Shown: positions 1-9,039, counted from the stretch's first letter. The stretch is DNA of 64,000 bases from Agromyces aureus (GCF_001660485.1 NZ_CP013979.1:2666001-2730000), one strand, 5' to 3'. Numbers and translations: made by a program. Notes: generated by a model not told the origin, from the sequence alone.

Positions 1-451
1 GCAGGATGAACGCGAGCGCGATGAGCATCGTCGTCACCGTGGCATCCGGGATCCCGAACGCGACGAGGAGGTTCGCCGCGAACGCCCGCGACGCCGTCGA
101 CGCCGACGTGATCCCCGACGCCATGACGATGAAGCAGACGATGAAGGTGAAGAAGTGGATGCCGAACGCCTTGTGCGTGTAGAGGGCCGCGCCCGCTGCC
201 TGCGGGTACTTCGTCACGAGCTCCAGGTACGAGAACGCGGTCACGGTCGCCACCGCGAAGGCGAGCAGGAACGGCAGCCACGCGGCGCCTCCGACCTCCG
301 CGGCGACCTGACCCGTCAGCGCGTAGATGCCCGTGCCGAGGATGTCGCCGACGATGAAGAGCAGCAACAGACCAGGCCCGAGTACTCGTTTCAGTTCGGG
401 ACCCTCCGGTTCGACGGTCTTGACCACTTGCGTCCAGGACGGATCACCCAT
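1..451 (-). CDS. APC-family amino acid permease, N-terminal part (runs off left edge)
   Basis: About 150 codons are visible from an ATG at 449-451 to the window edge. A short soluble N-terminus is followed by strongly hydrophobic segments; the first carries the GDILGTGIYALTG signature of APC-superfamily transporters, and two or three more membrane spans follow. A GGGGAAGGGG ribosome-binding stretch lies just upstream. Members are inner-membrane permeases that import amino acids or related amines. The gene is divergent from an XRE-cupin regulator, and one palindromic operator lies in the short shared intergenic region, so joint control is likely (inference). The C-terminal two thirds are outside the window, so the substrate cannot be judged. 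Confidence 0.8.
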   Translation of the reverse strand, partial: MGDPSWTQVVKTVEPEGPELKRVLGPGLLLLFIVGDILGTGIYALTGQVAAEVGGAAWLPFLLAFAVATVTAFSYLELVTKYPQAAGAALYTHKAFGIHFFTFIVCFIVMASGITSASTASRAFAANLLVAFGIPDATVTTMLIALAFIL

Positions 452-553
452 CGCGCACCCCTTCCCCCGAGCCCACCCGACCACATCCGCCGAGCGCGCT
501 CAACCCCTTCCGCTCGTGGTCGTGCGTATGCTCTTCCCGGTGCGAGTTGCACG

Positions 554-577
554 ATCAGTGCAGTATCCTGCACTGAT
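554..577. promoter_or_regulatory. 24-bp palindromic operator overlapping the XRE-cupin start codon
   Basis: Two perfect 10-bp arms (ATCAGTGCAG and CTGCACTGAT) are separated by TATC. The right arm ends inside the ATG of the XRE-cupin gene, and the site lies in the gap shared with the divergent permease. This is what is expected of an operator for a dimeric HTH regulator repressing itself and perhaps the permease. Binding is inferred. Confidence 0.65.
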
Positions 578-1181
578 GGAGGCGAGTGCGCAGACCCTGG
601 CCCGCGCGATAGGTGCACGCGTGAAGCACGAGCGACGCACGCTCGGCTGGACACTCGACGGGCTCGCGGAGCGCGCTGGTGTGAGCCGCCGAATGGTCGT
701 CAGCGTCGAACAGGGGACCGTGAATCCGAGCGTCGGCACACTGCTGCGGCTGAGCGACGCGCTCGGGGTCGGGCTTCCCGCACTCGTCGAGCCGCCGGCA
801 TCCAAATCGCCGAAGCTCATGCGCGGCGGCAGCGGTGCCGTGCTCTGGACCGGCGAGCACGGCGGTCGCGGCATCCTCGTCGCCGGCACCGAACCGCCCG
901 ACGTGGTCGAGCTGTGGGACTGGGCCCTGCACCCCGGCGAGCGCCACGAGAGCGAGGCGCACAGCGCCGGCACCCGCGAGCTGCTGCACCTGCTCGAGGG
1001 CACGATCATGATCGAAGTCGACGGGCAGACGTATGAGCTCGTCGCGGGCGACGCACTGACGTTCTTCGGCGACACCGATCACTGGTACGCAAACGTCTCA
1101 TCCGCACCCGCTCGCTTCTCGCTCGCGGTCTTCGAGCCCGGCGTCGGGGCCGGCCCTCGGAGCGAGATCGCCGATGCCTGA
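576..1181 (+). CDS. XRE-family HTH regulator with C-terminal cupin domain
   Basis: 201 aa. Residues about 10-65 form a Cro/C1-type helix-turn-helix (LAERAGVSRRMVVSVEQG, then NPSVGTLLRLSDALGV). Residues about 105-185 form a small cupin barrel with the LHPGERHESEAH and LLEGTIMIEVDG strands. The architecture is that of SutR/PuuR-like regulators that sense a small metabolite in the cupin and control transport or catabolism. A longer upstream reading is possible, but the ATG at 576 gives a complete HTH domain and coincides with the palindromic operator, suggesting autoregulation. Its last codons overlap the next transporter gene by 8 bp, so the two are probably co-transcribed and the exporter is a likely target. 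Confidence 0.85.
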   Translation: MEASAQTLARAIGARVKHERRTLGWTLDGLAERAGVSRRMVVSVEQGTVNPSVGTLLRLSDALGVGLPALVEPPASKSPKLMRGGSGAVLWTGEHGGRGILVAGTEPPDVVELWDWALHPGERHESEAHSAGTRELLHLLEGTIMIEVDGQTYELVAGDALTFFGDTDHWYANVSSAPARFSLAVFEPGVGAGPRSEIADA

Positions 1182-2061
1182 GCGCACTCCGCGCACCACC
1201 GGCACCGCACCCCGGCTGCCGGCGTGGTCGATGGCCGTCACGGCGATGCTGCTGATCCAGCTCTCGAACGCGCTCTCGATCGGCGTGATCTCGTTCATCG
1301 GCCCGGCAGGCACCGCCTGGCTGCGCATGTGCTTCGGCGCGGTCTTCCTCCTCGCGATCGTGCGTCCGAAGCTCGGTTCGATCAGGGCTGCGGATGTCCC
1401 GATGCTGCTCGCCCTCGGAACCGTCACCGGTTTCATGACGATGTTCTTCCTCTTCGCGGTCGAACGCATCCCCCTCGGCACCGCCGTGGCGATCGAGTTC
1501 CTCGGCCCGCTCACCGTCGCCGCGCTCGCGAGCAAGCGCCGGAGCGCCCTCGTCTGGCCGATGCTCGCGCTCGTCGGCGTGGTGCTGCTCACCGAGCCCT
1601 GGCTCGGCGAGATCGACCTCGCCGGCGTCGGCTTCGCGCTGCTCGCCGGGCTCTGCTGGGCGCTCTACAACGTGTTCACCCAGCTCGTCGGCGATCGGTT
1701 CTCGGGCATCAGCGGGCTCGCGCTGACCATCCCGGTCGCTGCCGTGGTCACCGGTTTCCTCGGCCTGCCGCAGGTGATCGGCGGCGACTTCACGTGGCTG
1801 ATCCTGCTCGCGGCCGCCGGCATCGCGCTCATCACTCCTGTGACCTCGTTCGCGCTCGAGATGCTGGCCCTGCGGCGCATGACGCACACCGCGTTCGGCA
1901 CCCTGCTCGCGGTCGAACCCGCGTTCGGCATCGTCGTGGGGCTCATCGTGCTGAGCCAGACGCCCACGCTCATGCAGGTCGTCGGCATCGCGCTCGTCAT
2001 CGCGGCGGGCGCGGCCGCCCAGCGGGGCGGGGCGCGGACGCCCGAGCCCGTGCCCGAGTAG
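1174..2061 (+). CDS. EamA/RhtA-type drug/metabolite exporter
   Basis: 295 aa with ten predicted membrane spans in two EamA repeats. Motifs such as AIEFLGPLTVA, LCWALYNVFTQL and LLAVEPAFGI match the RhtA/YdcZ-like branch of the DMT superfamily, whose members export amino acids or other small metabolites across the inner membrane. It overlaps the end of the upstream XRE-cupin regulator by 8 bp, so the two form a regulator-exporter operon. Substrate is not deducible; by analogy with RhtA, homoserine/threonine-type amino acids are plausible. Confidence 0.85.
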   Translation: MPERTPRTTGTAPRLPAWSMAVTAMLLIQLSNALSIGVISFIGPAGTAWLRMCFGAVFLLAIVRPKLGSIRAADVPMLLALGTVTGFMTMFFLFAVERIPLGTAVAIEFLGPLTVAALASKRRSALVWPMLALVGVVLLTEPWLGEIDLAGVGFALLAGLCWALYNVFTQLVGDRFSGISGLALTIPVAAVVTGFLGLPQVIGGDFTWLILLAAAGIALITPVTSFALEMLALRRMTHTAFGTLLAVEPAFGIVVGLIVLSQTPTLMQVVGIALVIAAGAAAQRGGARTPEPVPE

Positions 2062-2220
2062 GGACGGAGCAGCCCCGGAGCGGGCCCCGAAATGGTGCCG
2101 CCGCGGCCCTGTACAGCGCGCGACCGTGGTCATACAGTGCTCTCACGGGAGCGTCTCCGCCAGCCCGCTCGCCCGACGGCGCATCGACGGAGCGGATCGC
2201 TACAGGGAAGTGGTGTCCAC

Positions 2221-4728
2221 ATGGCTGCATCCGACGGCAGGCGTTCGATCACCGAGCCACCGCGCCGCCTGACACGCGTGGTCGCGGCATCCGTCGCCCT
2301 CCTCCTGGCCGGAGCCGGCGGCGTCCTCCTCGGCGCATCGGCGGCGATCGCCGCGGGGCCGACGACGTTCAGCAACACGACCTCGATCGCGATACCGGCG
2401 ACGGGCTCGGCCGATCAGGTCGGTCCGGCCGCCCCGTATCCGTCCGCGATCACGGCCTCGGGCATGGCGGGCACCGTGTCCGCCGTGCAGGTGGTCTTCC
2501 ACAACGTCACCCACTCGACCCTCAATGACATCGACGCGATGCTGGTCGCCCCGTCCGGCGAGAACCTGGTCGTGCTCTCCGACATCGGCGACCCGACGAC
2601 GACGCTCGCCTTCGCCAACAACTCGACGCTCACCTTCGACGACGCAGGTGCGAGCGGGGTGCCGACGGGCAACGTGCCGAGCGGCACCTACCGTCCGACG
2701 AACAACGCCGGTGCCGTCCCCGACAGCTTCCCGGCTCCCGCGCCGTCACCGTCGGCGCAGACGACCCTTGGCGGTGCCTTCACGGGAATCGATCCCAACG
2801 GCCAGTGGCAGCTGTTCATCGTCGATGACGCCACCGGCGATGTGGGCACGATGGCCGGCGGCTGGAGCCTGGTGATCACGACCGAGGAGGAGGCGGTCGC
2901 GACGACCACCGCCGTCACGTCGTCAGGCTCCCCATCGACGACCGGGTCGCCCGTCACCTTCACGGCGACCGTCACCGCCGCAGGGGGTGCGGTGACCACC
3001 GGATCCGTCGCCTTCACCGTCGACGGCGCCCCGATGGCGACGGTCGCCCTGGACACGTCGGGCGTCGCAACCCTGACGACGAGCTCACTTATCGAGGGCA
3101 CGCACGCGATCGCGGCGACCTACTCCGGCAGCGCCGGGTATCTCACGAGCAACGCCTCGGTGTCGCAACGCGTCGACAACCCGACGACCGTGACGGGCAG
3201 CACCTACTGCAACACCGGTCAGCTGACGATTCCGAACGTCGGCTCCGCGACGCCGTACCCCTCGAACATCACGGTGTCGGGGCTCGCGACCGCGGTCAGC
3301 AAGGTCACCGCGACGCTCAACGGCATCTCGCACGCGGTCCCGATCGATCTCGACGTCATGCTGTCGGGCCCCGTGTCGACGACCAACCTCGTGCTGATGA
3401 GCGATGTCGGCGGCACCAACCCGGTGAGCGGCGCGACGCTCGTGTTCGATGACGAGGCGGCATCCACGGTGCCGGCTCCGCTCATCTCCGGCACCTTTCG
3501 CCCGACGGACGACGATTCCGATGTGCCGGATGTCGCGTTCCCCGCCCCTGCTCCGGTGCCGAGCTCGGCCACCACCCTCACGACCTTCAACGGGGTCGCC
3601 GGCAACGGGGTGTGGAGCCTGTGGGTCGTCGACGACGCGACCGGAGACGCCGGCACGATCAGCGGCGGATGGTGCCTCACCTTCGAGACGGCCACGCCGA
3701 CGAGCACGATCGTGACGTCGAGCGTGAACCCGTCCACGTTCGGCCAGTCGATCACCTTCACGGCGACCGTCGCTGCGGGCGGATCTCCCGTCACGGCCGG
3801 CACCGTGACGTTCAGCGACGGGGCGACGACGCTCGGAGGGCCGGTTCCCGTCGACGGCGCCGGCACCGCCACGCTCACGACGAGCACGCTGGGCGTCGGC
3901 GCGCATCCGATCACCGCGACGTACTCCGGCACGCCCGCGGCTTCGACGAGCAGCGGGAGGGTCGATCAGGTCATCGGCGAGGCGGTCGTCGCCGACGCCG
4001 GCGGCTCGTACTCGGTCGCCGAGGGCGGCAGCCTGTCGCTCGACGGGTCGGGATCGACGGCCGGAGCCGCCTACGCCTGGGACCTCGACGGCGACGGCGC
4101 CTTCACCGACGCCACCGGACTCGCACCGACCCTGACCTGGGCGCAGCTGGAGGCGCTGGGCATCGACGACGGCCCCTCGACGCACACGGTCGCACTCCGC
4201 GTGACGCTCGGCGCTCAGGAGGTCACCGACTCGGCCTCGCTCGCCGTGACCAACACGGCTCCGACGACCGTCGTCACCGGTGGCCTCACGGCGACCGCGG
4301 GCTCGCCGTTCACGATCAAGGTGGGTGCGAACGACCCATCGTCGGCCGACATGGCCGCCCTCTTCGACTACACCGTCGACTGGGGCGACGGCTCGCCGGT
4401 CGTGGTGGTCTCGGGGCCGGCGGATCCGCCTGTCACGCACACGTACGCGACCGCGGGCACCTACACGGCCTCGTTGACCTCGACCGACAAGGACGGCGGC
4501 ACCGGCGACCCGCTGGTCATCACCGTGGTCGCCGGGCCGGGAGCGTCACCGAGTCCGGGCCCGTCGCCGAGTCCGAGCCCGTCGCCGAGTCCGAGCACGA
4601 CTCCGACGACGTCGGCCGCCGCCCTTCCGCACACGGGAGTCGACCTCGCGGGCGCCGTCCTCGCCGGAGGTGCGATCCTCCTAGCGGGGCTCGGCGCACT
4701 GATCACCGGCCGGCGCCGCACCTCGTAG
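2221..4728 (+). CDS. Secreted multidomain surface protein with LPXTG-type sortase signal
   Basis: 835 aa; the ATG at 2221 is chosen because AGGGAAG precedes it and a signal peptide begins at once (basic start, hydrophobic stretch, AIAAG cleavage region near residue 45). Domain order: a P/Homo-B-like beta domain (about 50-220), a bacterial Ig-like repeat (225-320), a second P-like domain (325-490), a second Ig-like repeat (495-580), two PKD-type domains (585-775, with YAWDLDGDG and VDWGDGSP), a Ser-Pro linker, then LPHTG near residue 802, a hydrophobic helix and RRRTS. It should be covalently anchored to peptidoglycan by sortase. P-like domains are usually found beside subtilisin-type proteases, but no protease domain is present, so an adhesion or structural role is more likely. 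It stands alone. Confidence 0.85.
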   Translation: MAASDGRRSITEPPRRLTRVVAASVALLLAGAGGVLLGASAAIAAGPTTFSNTTSIAIPATGSADQVGPAAPYPSAITASGMAGTVSAVQVVFHNVTHSTLNDIDAMLVAPSGENLVVLSDIGDPTTTLAFANNSTLTFDDAGASGVPTGNVPSGTYRPTNNAGAVPDSFPAPAPSPSAQTTLGGAFTGIDPNGQWQLFIVDDATGDVGTMAGGWSLVITTEEEAVATTTAVTSSGSPSTTGSPVTFTATVTAAGGAVTTGSVAFTVDGAPMATVALDTSGVATLTTSSLIEGTHAIAATYSGSAGYLTSNASVSQRVDNPTTVTGSTYCNTGQLTIPNVGSATPYPSNITVSGLATAVSKVTATLNGISHAVPIDLDVMLSGPVSTTNLVLMSDVGGTNPVSGATLVFDDEAASTVPAPLISGTFRPTDDDSDVPDVAFPAPAPVPSSATTLTTFNGVAGNGVWSLWVVDDATGDAGTISGGWCLTFETATPTSTIVTSSVNPSTFGQSITFTATVAAGGSPVTAGTVTFSDGATTLGGPVPVDGAGTATLTTSTLGVGAHPITATYSGTPAASTSSGRVDQVIGEAVVADAGGSYSVAEGGSLSLDGSGSTAGAAYAWDLDGDGAFTDATGLAPTLTWAQLEALGIDDGPSTHTVALRVTLGAQEVTDSASLAVTNTAPTTVVTGGLTATAGSPFTIKVGANDPSSADMAALFDYTVDWGDGSPVVVVSGPADPPVTHTYATAGTYTASLTSTDKDGGTGDPLVITVVAGPGASPSPGPSPSPSPSPSPSTTPTTSAAALPHTGVDLAGAVLAGGAILLAGLGALITGRRRTS

Positions 4729-4775
4729 TCTGGGCCTACCGGCAGACGCCGGCATCCGCTCTGGAAAGGCCTCCG

Positions 4776-5981
4776 ATGCGCCCTCGCACCCTCGCACCGA
4801 CCGGTCACCCGGCGATCGACTGGGCGACACGTTCCATGCCCCTGCTGGCCGACAGCATCGAGCGCGACTCGCCCGTCTTCGACGGCCTGCACGTGGGCAT
4901 CTGCATCCACATCGAACCCAAGACGGCGGTGCTCTGCCGCTGGCTGCTCGACCAGGGCGCACGGGTCACCCTCACCGGCAACGTCGGCACGACCGTCCCC
5001 GAAACCGCCCGGGCACTGCAGTCGCTGGGTGTGACCGTGATCGGCGACCGCACTGATGATGCCGACACGCACGACCGGAACCTCGACGAACTCCTCGCGA
5101 CCACCCCCGACCTCATCATGGACAACGGCGGCGAGCTGATCGCCCGGCTCACCCGGGGAGCACCCCGATCCGCCGGATTCCTCGGCGCCACAGAGGAGAC
5201 GACGACCGGCGGAATCGCCATCCGTTCCCTTCCCACGGCACCGGACTTCCCCGTGATCGTGATCAACGACAGTCAGCTGAAACTCATCGTCGAGAACGAG
5301 CACGGCGTCGGGCAGAGCATCGTCCAGGGCTTCATGAACGCCACGAACTCGATGGTGCCGGGAGCCCGTGCGACCGTCATCGGCTACGGACCCTGCGGCA
5401 AGGGGGTGGCCGACACGCTCCGCGGTCTGGGCGCGACCGTGAGCGTCGTGGACACCGATCCGTTCCGGGCCCTCGAGGCGATCATGCGGGGCCACACGGT
5501 CGGCACGCTCGAGACGGTGCTCCCGACCACTCAGCTGCTGTTCCTCGCCACCGGGGCGCGCAACGTCATCGGGGCTCGGCAGTTCCCGTTCCTGGCCGAC
5601 GGCGTCATCATCGCCGGCGTCGGGCACGAGGGCCTCGAACTCGACGCCGGGGCGCTGCTGGAAGCGGCCGAGCACACCGTGAACCTGTCTCCGGCGGGAG
5701 GCGACCCCGACGCGCGGGTCCTGCATCGACTGCCGGATGGCCGGGAGATCACCACGCTCCACGGCACTCGGATGATCAATCTCACCGCCGCCGGCGGCAA
5801 CCCGATCCAGGCGATGGATCTCGGACTGTCCCTGCAGGCCCGCAGCCTCGCGGCAATCGCCCGAAAGGATGTCGGGTGGACGGGCGCCGGGCCGGTGCCG
5901 GCTGACCTCGACCGCGAGCTCGCAGAAGCGCTGGTCGCGCTCCTCAGCAGGGACATCGAGCGCATCCATCGGGTTCGTTGA
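4776..5981 (+). CDS. Adenosylhomocysteinase-like protein (divergent SAH hydrolase family)
   Basis: 401 aa, shorter than typical SAH hydrolases (430-490). GGAAAGG precedes the ATG at 4776. Family hallmarks are visible: IHIEPKTAVL (like LHMTVETAVL), DNGGELIARL, GATEETTTGG (the EETTTG substrate motif), INDSQLKLIVEN (aligned to NDSVTKSKFDN; the catalytic Lys is kept and the Asp is Glu), and the NAD-binding VIGYGPCGKGVAD near residue 205. Several canonical features are missing: the GHPSFVM histidine region reads GNPIQAMD, and the C-terminal K-x3-Y tail that closes the cofactor site is absent. I therefore infer an NAD-dependent relative acting on another adenosyl or nucleoside substrate, or a degenerate paralog, rather than housekeeping AhcY. 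No operon partner is evident. Confidence 0.75.
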   Translation: MRPRTLAPTGHPAIDWATRSMPLLADSIERDSPVFDGLHVGICIHIEPKTAVLCRWLLDQGARVTLTGNVGTTVPETARALQSLGVTVIGDRTDDADTHDRNLDELLATTPDLIMDNGGELIARLTRGAPRSAGFLGATEETTTGGIAIRSLPTAPDFPVIVINDSQLKLIVENEHGVGQSIVQGFMNATNSMVPGARATVIGYGPCGKGVADTLRGLGATVSVVDTDPFRALEAIMRGHTVGTLETVLPTTQLLFLATGARNVIGARQFPFLADGVIIAGVGHEGLELDAGALLEAAEHTVNLSPAGGDPDARVLHRLPDGREITTLHGTRMINLTAAGGNPIQAMDLGLSLQARSLAAIARKDVGWTGAGPVPADLDRELAEALVALLSRDIERIHRVR

Positions 5982-6134
5982 CCCGCAATAGTCCCACTCT
6001 CAGGTTGTCGCCCACGTCCAATCGCATCCCTGCGTGCAGCCCGCGGCCGACGCCAAGATGCGGCATCCGTGCTCTGTCAGATGAGCGGTCACGCGACCTC
6101 AGGCGCTCGCGGCCGATCCCGGAATTGACATGGA

Positions 6135-7634
6135 ATGCCCTTGGTGGGGATCATTCAGCATGCCCATCCCTCCTTCGGCGCCCCCGGCGATCTCGTGCTT
6201 CCCCGCCTGACGTCGTGCGGCTTGATCACCGTCGATGCGCACGCCGTCGTCGTCGGCGTGAACGCGACCATCGTCGATTGGACGGGGAGCACCCGCGCCG
6301 ACCTCATCGGCCGTCCACTCGAAACCGTTCTCTCGTTGCGCCTGCCCATCGACGGCCCGGCCGTATTCCGGCCGACGGATGCGACCCTGCACAGCGACTC
6401 GGGCATCGTCCGACCGGTCCTCATCGGCGCGCTCGATGAGGAGGCGACTGGCGGTCGCATGCAGATCGCGGTGTACGACGTCGCAGACCGGTCCGTCTTC
6501 GCGCTCGGATTGCAAGGCGCGGAAGCGAAGACCGAGCGTGGTCGCCGGCGTCTGCAGATCCTCCTGAACGCAGCCGTCGGATTCGGCGCAATCCGCACGG
6601 AACTGGAAGCGGCCGAACTCCTGGTCGACGTCGCGCAGCGCGCCTTCGCCGCGACGTTCGTCTCCGTGCACCTTCGTGACCACGGCGGCCTGGAGCAGGT
6701 GGCGGGCGTGAATCCGCTCGTACCGCACTGGCCGTCCGGATTCCGGGCGCCCGGGGCGTTCACCCTGGCCAGCGGCGCCGTGCTCGTCGTCCGCACACCG
6801 GAGGATGCCGACCTCTACGTGCCCGACCCTCCCATGAGCGCGGTATACCGGGCTGCCGGCATCGAAGCGGCGATCGCCTCACCCATCCGGTCCAAGGGTG
6901 AGTCGATCGGCTCGATGGTCTGCTTCTTCGATCACCCTCGCGAGTTCGACGAGGAAGCGGTACCACTCGCCGAGGCGCTCACGAATCAGGCCGCGCAGGC
7001 GATCGCACGGGTCCGACTCGAGGAGTCACTACGTCGCGCGGCCATGCATGACGAGGTGACCGGACTTCCGAGTCGTCGACTGTTCGAGGAGGACGTCACC
7101 GGGGCCATCCTCGGCGACTTCGAGGTGCTCACCGTGCTGTTCATCGATCTCGACGGCTTCAAGGCGGTGAACGACCGGCTCGGCCACCCCGCGGGCGACG
7201 CGCTCCTCCGAGAAGTCGGGCAACGATTGCGTGGAGAGATCCGCGAACGAGACGTCTTGGGACGATTCGGCGGTGACGAGTTCATCGCCGTCGCAGCCGT
7301 CGAATCACCAAACGCCGCAGAGATCCTCGCCGAACGCGTCCGCGCCACCGTTGCACGGCCATACGACGAACTGCCCGTCGATCTGACGATCACCGCCAGC
7401 ATCGGAGTCGTGACCGTGACCCACGCCGACGGACCGATCATCGTCGACCACTTGGTCCGGGCGGCCGACCACGCGATGTACGAAGCGAAGCTCGCCGGCG
7501 GCGACCAGGTCGCGACGACCGACCTCCGCCGCGCCACCCCTCGAGTTGCACACACCTCTGAACAGGAGCAAGGTGACGTCGTGCCAGACGCACACACCGT
7601 CGGTCTAGCGCATCCCATGAGCTCCGCGTCCTAG
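6135..7634 (+). CDS. PAS-GAF-GGDEF diguanylate cyclase
   Basis: 499 aa, soluble. Residues about 25-130 look PAS-like (ITVDAHAVVVGVNATIVDWTG), about 155-300 GAF-like, followed by a short helix and a GGDEF domain (315-475). The active site GGDEF near residue 380 is intact, preceded by the c-di-GMP inhibitory site RERD five residues upstream. It should make cyclic di-GMP from GTP with product inhibition, controlled by a small ligand or redox signal sensed in the N-terminal domains. No ideal ribosome-binding site precedes the ATG at 6135, so the start is uncertain by a few codons. The TAG stop lies inside an 18-bp tandem repeat. Confidence 0.85.
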   Translation: MPLVGIIQHAHPSFGAPGDLVLPRLTSCGLITVDAHAVVVGVNATIVDWTGSTRADLIGRPLETVLSLRLPIDGPAVFRPTDATLHSDSGIVRPVLIGALDEEATGGRMQIAVYDVADRSVFALGLQGAEAKTERGRRRLQILLNAAVGFGAIRTELEAAELLVDVAQRAFAATFVSVHLRDHGGLEQVAGVNPLVPHWPSGFRAPGAFTLASGAVLVVRTPEDADLYVPDPPMSAVYRAAGIEAAIASPIRSKGESIGSMVCFFDHPREFDEEAVPLAEALTNQAAQAIARVRLEESLRRAAMHDEVTGLPSRRLFEEDVTGAILGDFEVLTVLFIDLDGFKAVNDRLGHPAGDALLREVGQRLRGEIRERDVLGRFGGDEFIAVAAVESPNAAEILAERVRATVARPYDELPVDLTITASIGVVTVTHADGPIIVDHLVRAADHAMYEAKLAGGDQVATTDLRRATPRVAHTSEQEQGDVVPDAHTVGLAHPMSSAS

Positions 7635-7670
7635 GAAAGCTCCGCGTCCGAGGAAAGCTCCGCGTCCGAG
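7621..7670. repeat. 18-bp tandem repeat across the GGDEF gene stop codon
   Basis: Units at 7621-7638, 7639-7656 and 7657-7670 (partial) share GCTCCGCGTCCGAGGAAA. Unit 1 has T for G, which turns GAG into the TAG stop of the upstream gene. In frame, each unit would encode an SSASEE-type hexapeptide. Confidence 0.85.
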
Positions 7671-7704
7671 AATGTGAGTCCGGCGGACGTGTTGGTATGC
7701 AGCG

Positions 7705-8175
7705 TCAATCCTCGGGCGGGTCGACGTCAGACAGGTCGTGTTCTGCGGGAGCCGACCCTAGCGCCTTGTGCAGCAGTGAAGTGAGAAGGTCTTGCTCTTC
7801 GCCGGAGAGGCGGGCGAGCGCATCGCGCGCGAAGCTGAATGAGCGCTCGAAGCGCTGGCTGACCTGGTGTCCGGTCGTCGTGCGGGACACGACCCGGACG
7901 CGCCGGTCGTCGGGCGCTGTTTCTCGGTAGGCGAGCCCCAATCCTTCGAGTCGACCGACGATCTGCGAGATGTTCGAGGCGTCGCAGCCGAGTTCCTCGG
8001 CAAGCGCGCCCATCGGCCGGTGCTCAGAGAGTCGCCCAAGAACACAAGCCTGCGCTGCACTGAGAGCCACCGTCTCGGCTGCGCGCTCGAAGGCGTGTTC
8101 GTACGCGTTGACGAGATCGAGAAGGAGAGCTTCGGCTTCGGAGCTCTTGGTCGCGACCCTGTAGGTGACTGCCAT
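7705..8175 (-). CDS. MarR-family transcriptional regulator
   Basis: 156 aa with the MarR winged-helix layout: dimerisation helices at both ends and a central HTH (MGALAEELGCDASNISQIVGRLEGLGL) followed by the DDRRVRVVSRT wing. MarR dimers repress nearby efflux, hydrolase or redox genes and respond to phenolic or oxidative signals. It lies 109 bp downstream of an alpha/beta hydrolase on the same strand and near a decayed quinone reductase, a common MarR-regulated pairing. Palindromic sites at 9040-9084 are candidate targets (inference). Confidence 0.85.
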   Translation of the reverse strand: MAVTYRVATKSSEAEALLLDLVNAYEHAFERAAETVALSAAQACVLGRLSEHRPMGALAEELGCDASNISQIVGRLEGLGLAYRETAPDDRRVRVVSRTTTGHQVSQRFERSFSFARDALARLSGEEQDLLTSLLHKALGSAPAEHDLSDVDPPED

Positions 8176-8283
8176 GCTCTGATCGTAAACGCTTGAGCCG
8201 ATAAACCAATCGGGCCCGCCTGGTTGATCTTCCGGTTCTCGCCGGCATCCGCGTGACGGGCTGCCGGCTGGCTTCGACGGGTG

Positions 8284-9021
8284 CTAAGAATCCCAGAACC
8301 GCTCCAGCCTCTTGGCGAGGAACTGGGGGTGCTGCAGTGGAATCCCGTGTGCGGCATCCTCGACGATCTCCATCGAGCTGCTGCGACGGGCGCGTTGGAG
8401 AAGCTCGGCGGAGGAGCGCATGAACGGCTTCTCCAGGGATCCGGCGAGGATGAGGGCTCTGCCGGGAAAGCGACTCCAGCCGTCTGGTATCGCGAACCGG
8501 ATGTTCTCCCCGACCATGGCGACCAGGTTCGACGAGGTCATCGCGCGCGAGGTGCGCAGGTAGTCCCCCATGAGCTCGGCGGGAATGAACATCTCCTTCG
8601 CCTGGAGCCGCGCGAACCAGTCGACTCGGGCGAGCCCCGCGGTGGATCGCAGCAACCCCAGGGTGAGACCAGGGGCAGGCGATGGCTTCGCCTGCGCACT
8701 GATCACGACGACGCGGTCGACGAGGTCGGGTCGCCGTGCCGCGAGCAAGAGCGCCAGTTGTGCCCCCAGGGAGAATCCGATCACCGTAGCGGGGCGGTCG
8801 CCGTCCTCGTCGAGTACCGACGACAGGCTGCTCAGGACGCGCTCGTGCGAGCGATACGGCTCGTCGGCGCTGCGATCATGTCCCGGCAGGTCAGGGATGA
8901 GCAAGTGGTTGCCGGGACCGAGATGCGCTCGGAGCGGCCTCCACATCCACCCGGCGACGCCACCGCCGTGGAGCAACAGGACGCGCCTTCCGCTCTCGTC
9001 GCCGACCCGCTCCACGTGCAT
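8284..9021 (-). CDS. Alpha/beta hydrolase
   Basis: 245 aa. The alpha/beta hydrolase fold is evident: LLLHGGGVAGWMWRPL supplies the oxyanion hole, IPDLPGHDRS follows, the nucleophile elbow is GFSLGA (Ser about 93), and the C-terminal EDAAHGIPL supplies the catalytic His. The closest style is carboxylesterase/carbolactonase-like hydrolases. No signal peptide, so cytoplasmic. It is divergent from a quinone-reductase pseudogene across an 80-bp region full of palindromes, and upstream of a MarR gene on the same strand. Substrate unknown. Confidence 0.85.
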   Translation of the reverse strand: MHVERVGDESGRRVLLLHGGGVAGWMWRPLRAHLGPGNHLLIPDLPGHDRSADEPYRSHERVLSSLSSVLDEDGDRPATVIGFSLGAQLALLLAARRPDLVDRVVVISAQAKPSPAPGLTLGLLRSTAGLARVDWFARLQAKEMFIPAELMGDYLRTSRAMTSSNLVAMVGENIRFAIPDGWSRFPGRALILAGSLEKPFMRSSAELLQRARRSSSMEIVEDAAHGIPLQHPQFLAKRLERFWDS

Positions 9022-9039
9022 AGAGACCTTCCCGCCCGA

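Noticed and set aside
1006..2133. Long minus-strand reading over the EamA gene
   Set aside because: Asp/Arg/Glu-only composition; shadow of the membrane protein gene on the other strand.
3085..4440. Long open reading opposite the surface-protein gene (about 450 codons)
   Set aside because: Arg/Gly-rich low-complexity translation typical of the antisense of GC-rich repetitive coding sequence, no start signal, no family resemblance.
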